Part shown: piece by piece, positions 34,098 to 44,161 of the stretch
Layout of the letters: the number at the start of each line of letters is the position of its first letter
Position numbering within the stretch: position 1 is the first letter of the stretch
Assembly (NCBI GenBank): GCA_022457065.1
Contig: JAJGBQ010000002.1
Location: 3,782,001-3,846,000, forward strand
Direction of reading: 5' to 3'
Source of the DNA: Curvularia sp. ZM96
Lineage: Eukaryota > Ascomycota > Dothideomycetes > Pleosporales > Pleosporaceae
DNA length: 64,000 bases
The notes under the pieces: generated by a model
The model's database searches: none
What the model saw: only the letters and a program-made list of their open reading frames with translations
What the model was told of the DNA's origin: nothing
Made by a program: the position numbers and the translations under genes

Positions 34098-34562
34098 ATG
34101 TCTCACCAGATCCATCCTCCCGCCTAGTTGTACTATGGTAGTTGTGTGTCATACAGATTATCAGTAAGTAAGCTATAGTAGTATCTTGTTCGCACTAGTT
34201 GGTCATTCGCTCGTTTGTCCAGTAACGATCCGGCTATGTGGTAGTTTGTATCGTAACCACTTGTAGATGTAGTCAATTATACTGTACTCGTGCGCCAATT
34301 TTGTGGATTACCTTCTACATGTTCTCACAAGCGCACTATCTCCATGTGAATGCCTCGTCTGGATGCACTACTTCAGCTACACAGATATGGATAAATGCAT
34401 ACATGTCGGTGGTTCATCTCGTCCAACTTCTGCTCAGATGGTGTCTGCAGGTCTTATAAATCACTTCACCGGATATTGGTGCTGAACACGGGTGCGCTGC
34501 ACGACCTTAGATCATATCGAGTGCGCAATACATCCAAGCTAGAACAGACTCCCCCACGACTA

Positions 34563-34723
34563 GTAAAACCGAGAAATTAAAACGAGTTCACCTACGCTGT
34601 CAACAGTAAAAGATAACCATGATAACTATAGCCACTCTGGAAATAGAGTTATAAGTGCTAAGAACATAGTAAATAATAAGTAACCATGACAGCTACGGCT
34701 ACCTTTTAAAGTGGTGGTTTTAC
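34563..34723. mobile_element. MITE-like element, copy 1
   Basis: A 161-nt AT-rich non-coding element whose ends are inverted repeats: GTAAAACC at the left and GGTTTTAC at the right, flanked on both sides by TA. This resembles a TA target duplication of Tc1/mariner-type elements. Two internal blocks recur in copy 2 near 61.3 kb: TCACCTACGCTGTCAAC and TAAGTGCTAAGAACATAG with the following AAATAATAAGTAAC. A third, inverted partial copy lies near 42.3 kb. It carries no gene and would depend on a transposase elsewhere. Confidence 0.7.
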
Positions 34724-34949
34724 TAGAGTGATATCTTCCCGTTTCACTAATTGTGGGAGAGGCAGAGTTAATAAAATGAACGCCCTGCGGTACTTTAGTG
34801 AAATCTGGATAAAGATTACCAGATTACAATCACACTCACGGGAATCTCGACTAGGGTGGGCCCATCACATGCTGATTCATTGTACCTCGACCCTCGACTG
34901 GTTGTCGGCTCTTGACTTGGCGGAAGGATGTCTGTGTTCTTTGAGCGAA

Positions 34950-34955
34950 CCTCGG
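34950..34955 (+). promoter_or_regulatory. CCTCGG site, FarA/CTF1-type regulator motif
   Basis: The hexamer CCTCGG is the known recognition core of the fatty-acid regulators FarA, FarB and CTF1. It lies 157 bp before the start codon of an acyl-CoA dehydrogenase and near a gene for a regulator of that same family. A hexamer can occur by chance, so context is the main support. Confidence 0.45.
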
Positions 34956-35111
34956 TTCCTCCGCAGCTACCCCAGACACTCCACTTTTGGTTACCCGTAA
35001 GCGGCGCCGTTCATATACCGGACACAACATCACCATGTAGACGCGACGCAAGAGTGCCCACTAACTGATATTAACGCCTCTACCTCGAATCTGCTACGAC
35101 CAGCCGCAGCC

Positions 35112-36609
35112 ATGTCCTCGACCGCTTTTGTTCCGTTCTCCGAGCCGCCCTACATCGTTGGCCTTCCATCCTCATACTACAAGGAGACACATCTGAAATG
35201 GCAGAAAGCGTGTCGCGAGTTCGTGTCCAAGCACCTGTTGGAGAATGCGCTGGAATGGGATGTGATTGGGACAGTACCAGAACATGTCTTTGAGACATTC
35301 GGAAAGGCGAACATGCTGATCCCTACACTCCCTGCTCCTTTGCCAGTAGAATGGCTAAAGAAATTGGGCATTCACGACATTCTTGGAGTCGTAAAGGTCG
35401 AGGAATGGGACTATATCCATACAATGATTTACGCTGATGAAGTATGACCGCACTTATTCCCAAGATAACGCGCTGGGGGTAGCTAATAAAAATACCAGAT
35501 GGCGCGATCTGGTCTCGCAGGACCACCAGGCTCTCTTACAACAGGCATGTCCTTTGGAGTACCACCAATTATCAAGTTTGGCAGCAAACAGCTACAAGAG
35601 CGCTTCCTCCCCGAACTCCTAACCGCCAGGAAACGGGCTTGCATTGCTATCACAGAACCCGAAGCTGGATCCGACGTCGCAAACATCACAACCACAGCTA
35701 AGAAGACACCCGATGGAAAACACTACATTATCAATGGTACCAAGAAGTGGATCACCAACGGTATTTGGGCTGACTACTCAGCCATGGCTGTGAGAACTGG
35801 TGGCCCAGGGCCAACAGGCCTGTCGATGATGGTTGTGCCTCTGAAGGGATATCCAGGCGTCAACATGCGAAGACTCAAAGTAGGTGGGCAAGTGTCTGCA
35901 GGAACAACCTTCATTGAGCTCGATGACGTCAAAGTGCCCGTGGAGAATCTCATTGGAGAGGAGGGAATGGGCATGAAGTACATGTAAGAACGGCTTGTGG
36001 CCTTCTATGTGTTGCGAGGCTAATGGCGTGGGCAACAGAATGACCAACTTCAACCATGAACGACTCAGCATTGCCATTGGCGCAACCCGTCAAGCTCGCG
36101 TTGCTCTCGCCGCCGCGATGGAATACGTGCTCAAACGCGAGGCTTTCGGCAAGCCTCTTATTGATCAGCCTGTGGTACGACATCGCCTTGCCAAAGCCGG
36201 GGCTCTGCTAGAATCACAATGGGCTTGGGTCGAACAATTTGTTTACCAAATGACGCAACTCCCCAAAGCGACAGCGGATATCGAGCTGGGAGGATTGACA
36301 GCCATGGTCAAGGCGCAGAGCGGCATTGTTCTGAACGAGTGTGCGCAAACAGCACAATTGTTGTTTGGCGGCAATGGTTACACACTAAGTGGTCAAGGAC
36401 AGTTGGTCGAACGTGAGTGCCACACTAGTATTCAAACATTTCAGACATGACTAATAGACACACTAGAAATCACCCGCGAAGTTCCGGGTATAAGGATCCC
36501 AGGTGGTTCTGAAGATGTCATGCTTGATCTGGGAGTTCGGCAACTAGTGAAGAATTTCAAGGCCAAGACCAAGGCCATGGAGAGGCCCCAGGGCTCATCG
36601 AAGCTGTAA
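35112..36609 (+). CDS. Acyl-CoA dehydrogenase with C-terminal SKL (peroxisomal)
   Basis: FAD-dependent enzyme introducing a trans-2 double bond into an acyl-CoA. Exons 35112-35441, 35499-35983, 36039-36412 and 36467-36609 give 443 residues. Flavin and substrate motifs are present: ACIAITEPEAGSDVA, TKKWITNGIWADY, RREAFG-like KREAFGKPL and LLFGGNGYTLSGQGQLVE. Where MCAD has its catalytic Glu (YEGT) this protein reads IPGGSE. A Glu at position 279 in NHERLSIA aligns instead with the base of isovaleryl- and long-chain dehydrogenases. The last three residues are Ser-Lys-Leu, a canonical PTS1, so peroxisomal location is likely. Peroxisomal acyl-CoA dehydrogenation is known from Neurospora glyoxysomes. 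The chain-length preference is unknown. Confidence 0.9.
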
Positions 36610-38693
36610 AAGGAATAGTGGTGGTGTTTTCCCAGCGAGAAGACAGAATCATAATCATGATGATAATACTGCATATTTGGCTATCTTGTGACACCCCAAA
36701 CCGACCAGTAGCGGCAGTTGCGCTTTTCCGTCACTACGTAAACGGATAACTTTCCCGTCTCCTCAGCCACTAAGCGTGCATCAGGCTGTGTGTATGTGCG
36801 TCAAAGGGCTGGTGTCATGGGATCTGAACCTTGTTGCCTTGGGCATTTCTTCGATCGAACAGTCAAGGCGTGGCGGAGGTCGGAGCCTGAGCATCGATCC
36901 GTAGTGCGTCCCAAAGATGCTCCATTCGACCGCCAACGGGACTGCCGCACACCCTCTCCATGCATCCTAGTCATGGATTTTTGGCAAGCATGTGGTGAAA
37001 TGTCGCACACACATGCACATGCTTCGTACTTACATATATGCGCACGCTAGTTGCGCAATAATGTTCGAATCGACGCATGCGACTCTTCGGTAATGATACT
37101 TGGGTCGGCCGAGCCTCGATTTCCGTCGCGGGTACCCTGCAGATCAGGTAGGCTGCATGGGTCCGCTAATTGAGCAGCTAAAAGTCGAGGTCGGAAAGGG
37201 GCCTGACCGCTTGAGTCTGTGTCCTCGATGTTGAGTACCGCGATGTGTTGGTCGCGTCCACCATATCCCATGTCCAAGTTGCTTATCCCTGAAGCCGACC
37301 CCAGGTATTCGGAGCGGGAGGCACAGCAAGATAGCGGCCGCGGATAACCATCGCCGATGCAACAAAGAAAAAAATGTGCGGGAGGTGCAGTGTGGGGTGG
37401 CAGAAAGGGTACGGCTAGGAGCAATGTGGAAGGCTGCTAGGGCGTCTCCATTCAACGGGTTGGCGTCGCCCGAGACTTCCCCGAGAAGGAAAGGCGCTCC
37501 CCGCAATTTCTCGTCTCAGGAGACGGCCTGCCATGGCCCTCCACTCGTTCGCTCAACTCGTCGCTGCGTCCATGCAGTTGGAGAAGTGCCTTTCCTCCGA
37601 GCGCCGACGGACTGTGAGAAAGCCACCCCCTCCTCTCACCCCTCCACCTCGTGTGCTTCTAGCCGTCCGTCTTCACGTCATCAACGGCAATCTTATTTGC
37701 ATCGCATCCCATCGCACACCGTCCAGGCAGGCCCCCGTGTGTCACTGGAAAGCGGTCAGCTCCCACGAGACAGCAACCGGCAAACACCGTGCCCGCTAAC
37801 GCCCACAATGCAGGATTTTATTGGGGTCAGTTTCGGGGGAATGGACCTGGGCGACCAAATGGCAAAAAGGCGCAGCTCTGCTTAGACGCCTATGCAACTC
37901 ACGTGCGCCCGAGACGGCTAGCACTTCGGCTACACAGTCCAGAGCTGTCTGGCTTGGTCATGGCAGGCCGTTTGCGATAAGCCAATCACGCCGGTGCTGG
38001 GGTTATTCATTTCCGCACTTTTTACCACGATGATCCTATGCCTGGCTTGTCGGTTGTGGGACTGTTCGTGATTCAACAATGCCAGGGACCCCACAATCTC
38101 TCGGACTCGTCCAAGTCCAGCTGCCAGTCGTTGTTGAAAGGCGTGCCAGATATCCGTGTCGTGGCCTTTTCAGACCACTATAAAGAAATGAGCCCTTGGC
38201 GTTCACAAGCCGCAGGTCATAGGGCGTGGCACCAAGGGCACGTTCGGCTTTAAAATGCAAACATGAACCGCGGCATCTTTCCTAGAACACAGGGATTGCG
38301 GCTCGCAGCTGACGTTGGCCAAACGCGTTTTGTCCCAAGAGTGGGCTCTGTCCCGATGACATCCGACGAGCGTCGGCGCCCTAAATCGCCAAGGATAAAG
38401 CGCCGACCATCCACATCTGGGGGACTGGGGTACCAGCTAGCGATCCCCCAGTGGGGACCGACGCGGCGTCATGAGGGTTAAATCGTACCAGGTGAAGCGC
38501 GGCTTGTCCGTGAGTCCTAGCACACGGGCTGAGCCCTGGTAGTGTAATCCACTCTTGTGAAATATGACTTTATAACCTTCGCGTGCCCCCCCCAGTCCCC
38601 CTCTTGCGTAATAGAAGTTTTCTAGACGTTTTTGTTGCCATACACCTCGTGGCCTCCAACATAAACAAGCAGACGACAAAGTACCTCGCAGCC
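36610..38693. other. 2.1 kb region upstream of the FarA/CTF1-like gene
   Basis: GC-rich sequence with many overlapping short frames, the longest about 169 codons at 37376-37885, none resembling a known protein. The proximal 300 nt contain clustered CreA-type sites (listed separately) and a C-run near 38586. It is best read as a long regulatory region or leader of the regulator gene. Confidence 0.4.
38417..38456. promoter_or_regulatory. Cluster of CreA-type (SYGGRG) sites in an inverted repeat
   Basis: Within 40 nt four matches to the carbon-catabolite repressor consensus SYGGRG occur: CTGGGG at 38417 and 38425, its complement CCCCAG at 38446, and GTGGGG at 38451. CTGGGGGA and TCCCCCAG form an 8-bp inverted repeat. 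The cluster is about 240 nt before the regulator's start codon. Such sites are frequent by chance, but the paired arrangement is unusual. Confidence 0.35.
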
Positions 38694-41600
38694 ATGTCTG
38701 ACTATTCCGCGTCGCCATCCGATCACCAGAGTGATGCCCACGCACCAAAACGCAAGGCCACCCAGGCTGGCCTCGATGGACACACAACCGGTCGTTCGGT
38801 CAAGAGGAGGGCTTCCAAGGCGTGTCAATGTTGTCGAGCTCGCAAGGTGCGATGCAATGTCACAGAGCACGGCGCTCCATGCACAAACTGCAGACTGGAT
38901 GAAGTCGAATGCATCGTGTCGGAGAGCAGGCGTAAAAAGTTAGTTGCGTCTTTTTTTCTTTTTACCTGCAACACTCCAAACTGCGCGCCAGTTGCAGATC
39001 AACGGCTCCGGTATGCAATGTCGTAACGTCCTGAGCGGCGGCATGCAAAGTCGGCAGACGTCTCGCTACTGCTGGGCTAGCCACATGTGGCATGTCGAGC
39101 CTCGCCGCGTGCAACCAACCAAACTCCAACCTGCCGACTTGCCTTGTCTGAGCTGCGCACCGCTTGCTGACCACGAAAATAGGAAATGGAGCAAAGATGA
39201 CGAACAAGGGGCAGAAAGCACAAACTCGTCAGCAAATGCAACTCGTAAGATTGCGTCGCGTGACGCATTGGACGGAGTCCAAAGTCTAAACTCGGCCTCG
39301 TCACGAGCGTCACATGAGGCAGAGTCGAGACGAGATGAGCATGTTCCTCATTCCATCTGTATGTGGGACCAACGATAGTGTTGTATGCACGGAACTGACC
39401 CACGTCGCAGACCAGAGTCATGGTCGACTCCATTCCACGGCATCCATGTCCGAGATGCAGCGACGCCTTTCTATTACTTCGCAGATCAACAGCCTCCCAA
39501 TGCCACCATTTTTGCCATTGTCCACAGAGCCTCAGGCCCCATTTTTTGGAAGCCTGCCACACAAGCCTGCGTCTGGCGAACTTCCAAGATTCATCAAACC
39601 GCTGCCGGCCAAAATTGGACCTGATGAGATTGCATATCTGCAAAAGAAGGGTGCTCTGAGTGTACCAAGAGGGACCCTGCGCAGCGAGATGCTCCGCACT
39701 TACGTGGAATTCGTCCATCCGTACATGCCATTACTGGACCTCCATGACTTTTTGACAATGGTTGACGGACGAGACCCGACTAAAGGAAAGGTCAGCTTGA
39801 TCCTCTTCCAAGCAGTCATGTTTGCAGGATCAGCATTTGTCGACATGGAGCACCTACGTGCTGCAGGCTATGCTACTCGCAAGGAAGCCCGCAAGGACTT
39901 TTTCCAAAAGACTAGAGTAAGTCCAGACCCCTTTTCTTACCACGCGGCTTGGCGCGTTGCAGCTGCCCAATCGGTCCGTTACGACCGGAGAGCACATTAT
40001 GGATACACCGACTTTCCGGTACCTATCCATGTCAAGCTAATCAGTTGTTGCTGAGCCTGGTGACCTGCAAGCCACAGACTAACCGTGCATATAGATTCTA
40101 TACGACTTTGATTACGAGTCTGACCGCGTTTCCCTGGTTCAGGCACTATTACTGCTGACGTACTACTATGAAACACCTGATGACCAGAAGGATACCTGGC
40201 ATTGGATGGGCGTTGCGACATCCGTTGCCCATACCATTGGTCTGCACAGAAACCCAGATAACACCAATCTTGACAGCAAGCGTGTGAAGCTCTGGAAGCG
40301 AATATGGTGGTCGACATATATGCGAGACCGACTCATTGCGCTCGGCATGCGACGACCAACAAGGATAAAGACTGAGGACTTTGATGTCCCAATGCTGACA
40401 TTGGACGACTTTGAGCTTGCACCCCTGCCAGATAACATCACTTGTCTTCCAGCGGATTGCCGCATTGCCAGAGATGTGGACGCTCAGAGGCAATTGGCTA
40501 TCATGTGCATTGAGAAGGCCAGGCTTTGTCTGTGCATTTCGCATGTTCTGTCCAAGCAATATTGTGTGCTCAACAACAACCATGGTCTCCAGAACGACCG
40601 CACAACCATGATGCTGCTTCCTAAGAAGCTGGATCCAGAGACGAGTGAAGTCAAGGCGTGCGATGAAGAGCTTCAGAAGTGGGTGTCGGAGCTACCTGGA
40701 GAGGCAAAGTACACCGACAAACCAACTGGCGTTCCAGCGATTGATCTCGCACGATCGCTGTTACATATGGTCTTCTTTACTACATTGTCTGCGCTACATC
40801 GACCACAGGTCTTACCAAACTCGCAAGGTGGTCCGGCGAGTGGTCCAGCAAAGAACAACGTCGAATCCGAACTTCTCGATGTTTCACGCCGCAATGTCCG
40901 CCGAGCTGCTTCGGCAATTACATCCATTGCTCAGCGGCTCGACCAGGGCGGCCTCGTCAAATACTTGCCAACAACTGGTGTCACAGTCCTCCTTCCAGCG
41001 ATCATTATCCACTTGCTCGACATCAAGGCGCCAGAGGAGGAAACACGTCGATCATCTCTACGAGGTTTCTGCCAGTGCATGGCCGTCATGGGAAAATTGC
41101 GGGATCTCTACGCCGCTGCTGACTACTCAGTGGCTTTCCTTGAAGCTGCCATCCGCAAAGCGGGCATCCACGTTGCTCCTGTTGCTACCCAGGTTTCACC
41201 TATGGCCAAGTCCGCACCCGCGACTTCAGTCGAAGATCTCTTTGACGCTGGTCGACGCTTAGATTTCGCCAACGGAGCAACAGCACCCGCCACATCGTCA
41301 ACAACGCAAACTATCCGCCCGAGCACTCTAACACCGCCTCCGGACCACGGCACCACGAACATGCACGCCCTGGAAAAACAGCACAACGAACCAAACGTAA
41401 CCGACGAAGAAGTCGCCCGCCGCCTCGAAACCTTCCTAGCCTCCACGCCCCCAGACTCCGACCACGAACACATGTCCAGCATCACCATCTCGCAAGAAAG
41501 CCCCATGATCACTGCCACCGCCGATACCATGTCGCACCACCACACCACCAACTTGAACAACTTCAACAAATGGAGCCCCTACGATATAATCCCTTACTCG

Positions 41601-41816
41601 GGCATCAACCACCACGACAACGAGATGCTGTTTTCGAGTCTACCGCTGAACAACGAATTTGACGACGGCGATTTCGATCAACTGCTTAATCTGGATGCTG
41701 TTGGCGAGACATTTAATTTCGACGATGTAGCGCTTGATGCTGGTGGTAATGGTAATATGGGTCTTGGAGATGTGGATTGGTTGGGTACAGGGAATGATCT
41801 TTCCGTTGAAGCGTAA
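38694..41816 (+). CDS. Zn2Cys6 transcription factor, FarA/CTF1-like
   Basis: Nuclear regulator resembling Aspergillus FarA and Fusarium CTF1-beta, activators of fatty-acid breakdown and cutinase genes. Exons 38694-38938, 39183-39358, 39411-39916 and 40095-41816 give 882 residues, the usual family size. The binuclear zinc cluster uses Cys44, 47, 54, 63, 66 and 73 (spacing 2-6-8-2-6) and is followed by SESRRKKKW. The middle homology region reads EFVHPYMPLLDLHDF, LLYDFDYESDRVSLVQALLLLTYYYETPDDQKDTWHWMGVA and AHTIGLHRNP, which is very close to FarA/CTF1 proteins. The C-terminus is Asp/Asn-rich and probably activating. The third intron is long (178 nt). Its neighbour encodes an acyl-CoA dehydrogenase with a CCTCGG site. 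Confidence 0.88.
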
Positions 41817-42446
41817 AGGAGCGCCGCGAAGTTTCGATTTTTGATATTTGAAGGTTTCCAACGGATTAATGATGTCGATGACCTTGTTTTGTATATATGT
41901 TCCTCTTATGTTATTTCTAGGGAACCAGGGAGGGGAAAAGGTGTTATATCTGGAATTTGGGAGTGCGGACTGGATGAAAAGAAGAGAAAGTTCTTGGGAC
42001 CTGAATTTCAGGAGGGTCTAATTTATATCGGTTTATGGTATATACCCGGCTTTTCTTATCGTATTTTAACTAGGGATCTATGTATGTAGTCAATGAGCAA
42101 AATGACTTTTTCTATTGCACATTTGGGAATTTATTCTCTCTCTTGTTCCTTTACTCGTTCTATCACTTGCTCTCTCACTTGTTCTCCAAGATCCCTGAAT
42201 GTTGCTGATGTTAGCTTCTCATAGCTAATGAAACCAGATATTGGCGGCCTGTAACCCTACTCTCACTTGTAAAAGTAGCTGTAGTTATCATGGTTGTCTA
42301 TTACTTACTGTGTTCTCAGCACTTACCCTTATGAACATACCTCGATATCGTCTACTCTCAAACTTCTTACCTCTTATATCCCACTCTCAAACTTCTTGTC
42401 TCCTACACCTACTACTACATTGTCCACACTTTACGCCTACTACACC
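41817..42446. other. AT-rich region between the FarA-like gene and the H3-like gene
   Basis: 630 nt with a clearly lower GC content than the flanking genes. It contains the partial inverted-repeat copy 42252-42330 and, after it, repeated CTCTCAAACTTCTT (42355-42368 and 42383-42396), a short direct repeat. The last 60 nt (CTACACCTACTACTAC) are pyrimidine-rich, like a fungal leader. Confidence 0.5.
42252..42330 (-). mobile_element. MITE-like element, partial inverted copy 3
   Basis: This segment matches the reverse complement of the right half of copy 1. From the terminal GTAA it runs through GTAGCTGTAGTTATCATGG, then TATTACTTACTGTGTTCTCAGCACTTA. Mismatches are mostly transitions, and about 80 percent of positions agree by eye over 80 nt. 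Beyond 42330 similarity fades, so the copy is truncated or the rest has been replaced by the sequence carrying the histone-like gene, whose start is about 120 nt further on. Confidence 0.62.
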
Positions 42447-43313
42447 ATGGCTCGAACCAGACTGCTACCGAAAAGACAAAAAACCCCTTCAGCCTTCCCG
42501 CAGCCAAAGGCAGCAAGCAAGAAGCTGCCAGACCCTAAAGCCATAGTACAAGAGCCTGGAACTCTAATTAAGCAATGTAATGGTCCTTTTAGTAGCATCC
42601 TTGGCTCGTACGCTAATAGTGGTAGTACTCGAGGGCACAGACAACATGAAGGAGAAGAGAAGAAAACCTCATACACGGCGGCCTATCATCCCCAGAGCGT
42701 CAACCTATAAACGAAACATAGCCTTGATCAAGGGGCAAAATGGTCCATACTCGCGAAAGGCTTCACGTCTGTACATTCTTTCCACTTACTATCGTAAGGC
42801 TATTACTAAACTTGATTACAAGCAAAATGTTTCTCGAGATGCGGCACTACCAGAAATGGGTGGCCATGCCCATTTTGCCAGCACCTTTTCAAATGCTAAT
42901 CCACGAGATCACCCAAGACATCATGCGGGGTCTGCGGTTTCAATCTCAGGCCCGTCAACTTATCCAACTCGAGGCCGAAAACTACCTGTGTCAACTCTTC
43001 CAAAGTAAGTATTACTGCAAGTAATAGTCTTTATGATGTCAGTCTAACAGCCCCTGTAGCTGTTCACATAGTCGCTGTCCACGCGGGACGTGACATTATC
43101 CAGCGTCGAGACTTGCGGTTCGTAGCAGCTATGAACGATATCACAATAGATCTTAGAGAGTTTATGACCGACCATGACGAATCTTGCTCAGTACCGACCC
43201 CTTCTGGGCCTGCTCGAAAGAAGCGCCAGCCATCACCATCAGAAAAGTCTTCTGATGCGGAGTTTCTCCCAGCAAAGACCCCAAAGTCTAAAGTCAAGAC
43301 ACCCAAAGTCTAG
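42447..43313 (+). CDS. Divergent histone H3-like protein with C-terminal extension
   Basis: Exons 42447-42607, 42823-43004 and 43060-43313 give 198 residues. Residues 58-141 align without gaps to the alphaN-alpha3 region of histone H3: LEMRHYQK for REIRRYQK, APFQMLIHEITQD for LPFQRLVREIAQD, GLRFQSQA for DLRFQSSA, ENYLCQLF for EAYLVGLF, and VAVHAGRDIIQRRDL for CAIHAKRVTIMPKDI. About 30 of 84 positions are identical. Equivalents of H113, R116 and D123, which hold the H3-H3' bundle, remain (His122, Arg125, Asp132); K79 is lost. The start, MARTRLLPKR, keeps Ala-Arg-Thr of the H3 tail but has Arg at the K4 place. The last 55 residues are new, ending in TPK-type repeats. Intron 2 is firm (GTAAGT, CTAAC branch); intron 1 (215 nt) is tentative. 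Confidence 0.72.
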
Positions 43314-44161
43314 TGAGGATAGTAATGTCCTCAGGAGAAGAGACTGAAGAAGCCGAAGAAACCGCAAAGAACCAAAAAAAAAAACAGCATCTATAAAACA
43401 CAACAACGAAAGCTTAACGAGAGATTCAGTCAATCTTGAATTCTGGATCCTTGGCTAAATCTATTTCGGAAAACAGTGCCTGAAAAAAAAACACCAGAAG
43501 GGAACTATCCTAAACAATAGATTGTACAAGAGAAGAGAAATTGAACAAGTCCAGAACGCGGTGGTTATAGAATTTGCTGTGGATGGAAGATTGGCAGAAG
43601 GTTTCTAACAGGAGAGACAAGGAGAGAGAGATGGGTGCAGAATCTCAGGCTACATTGGTTTTATCCACTTGCTACATAACTAGGCTAGGAACTTCAGATG
43701 CAAACTTGTATGCAACAGTTCGTTGGAATCAAGAAAGAATATGTCATAGTCGAAGTGATAATCTTTCATCATCATCAATGGAGTTCGGAGTTGGCGATAC
43801 TGTGTGATGTATACTTGCATTTCGCTTTCCCTCTCTTCTTTGGTATTAAATAGTGTATAAGATATGCTACGACTGTGGGGGAAATAGGAGAATTCATGGG
43901 GAAGGTTTTGTGAAGCGAACAGACAGTAAACAAAGGTGTGTAAGCGGCTCTAAAAAACTTGCAAACTAGAAAGAAACAAAAGACAAGAAGAGAGTTTGCT
44001 TGCCCGCCCCAAGTAAAACCCTCCCATATGACGAGATAAAAACCGAATGTTGAATGTTTCCTAAGCCTCGCAGCTTGGAATCTCTCCCCCCTTCTCTTTC
44101 TCTCTTTGCTTTGTTGACAAACGCAAGACTTTTCCCCCCTTCTTTTCTTCGCAAATGTGAC
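43314..44161. other. AT-rich region after the H3-like gene
   Basis: 848 nt rich in A-runs, including eleven A at about 43374 and nine at about 43482, with purine-rich stretches. No protein is recognised. GGTGGTTAT near 43560 and GGTTTTAT near 43657 faintly resemble the right end of the inverted-repeat element and could mark the far end of a larger element, but this is weak. Confidence 0.4.

Larger units (their letters stand above)
34098..35111. other. Intergenic region, PRP40 3' end and acyl-CoA dehydrogenase promoter
   Basis: 1014 nt. It holds a small inverted-repeat element (34563-34723) and a CCTCGG site (34950-34955), both listed separately. The rest is AT-rich with many short frames that match nothing. 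Confidence 0.55.

Noticed and set aside
36820..36860. GGGATCTGAACC, resembling the B box of a minus-strand tRNA gene
   Set aside because: One invariant position differs and no acceptor or anticodon stem pairs at the required distance.
37376..37885. A 169-codon frame in the FarA-like upstream region
   Set aside because: Several frames are open at once here, composition is Arg/Ser/Pro-rich, and no motif is present.
39963..40018. A possible extra exon in the third intron of the FarA-like gene
   Set aside because: Including it breaks the frame at the next acceptor, and the conserved FarA block is continuous without it.
42447..42710. Reading the MART start as a stand-alone 88-residue protein
   Set aside because: The H3-like start and the following in-phase donor at 42608 connect to the histone fold in another frame; the unspliced tail resembles nothing.
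42823..43313. Identifying the H3-like gene as the centromeric H3 (CENP-A)
   Set aside because: It aligns with canonical H3 without the longer loop 1 typical of CENP-A, and the centromeric residues are not evident.
41817..44161. A RIP-mutated transposon relic
   Set aside because: The region is AT-richer, but intact frames, splice sites and CA/TG-containing codons remain, so heavy C-to-T mutation is not apparent by eye.
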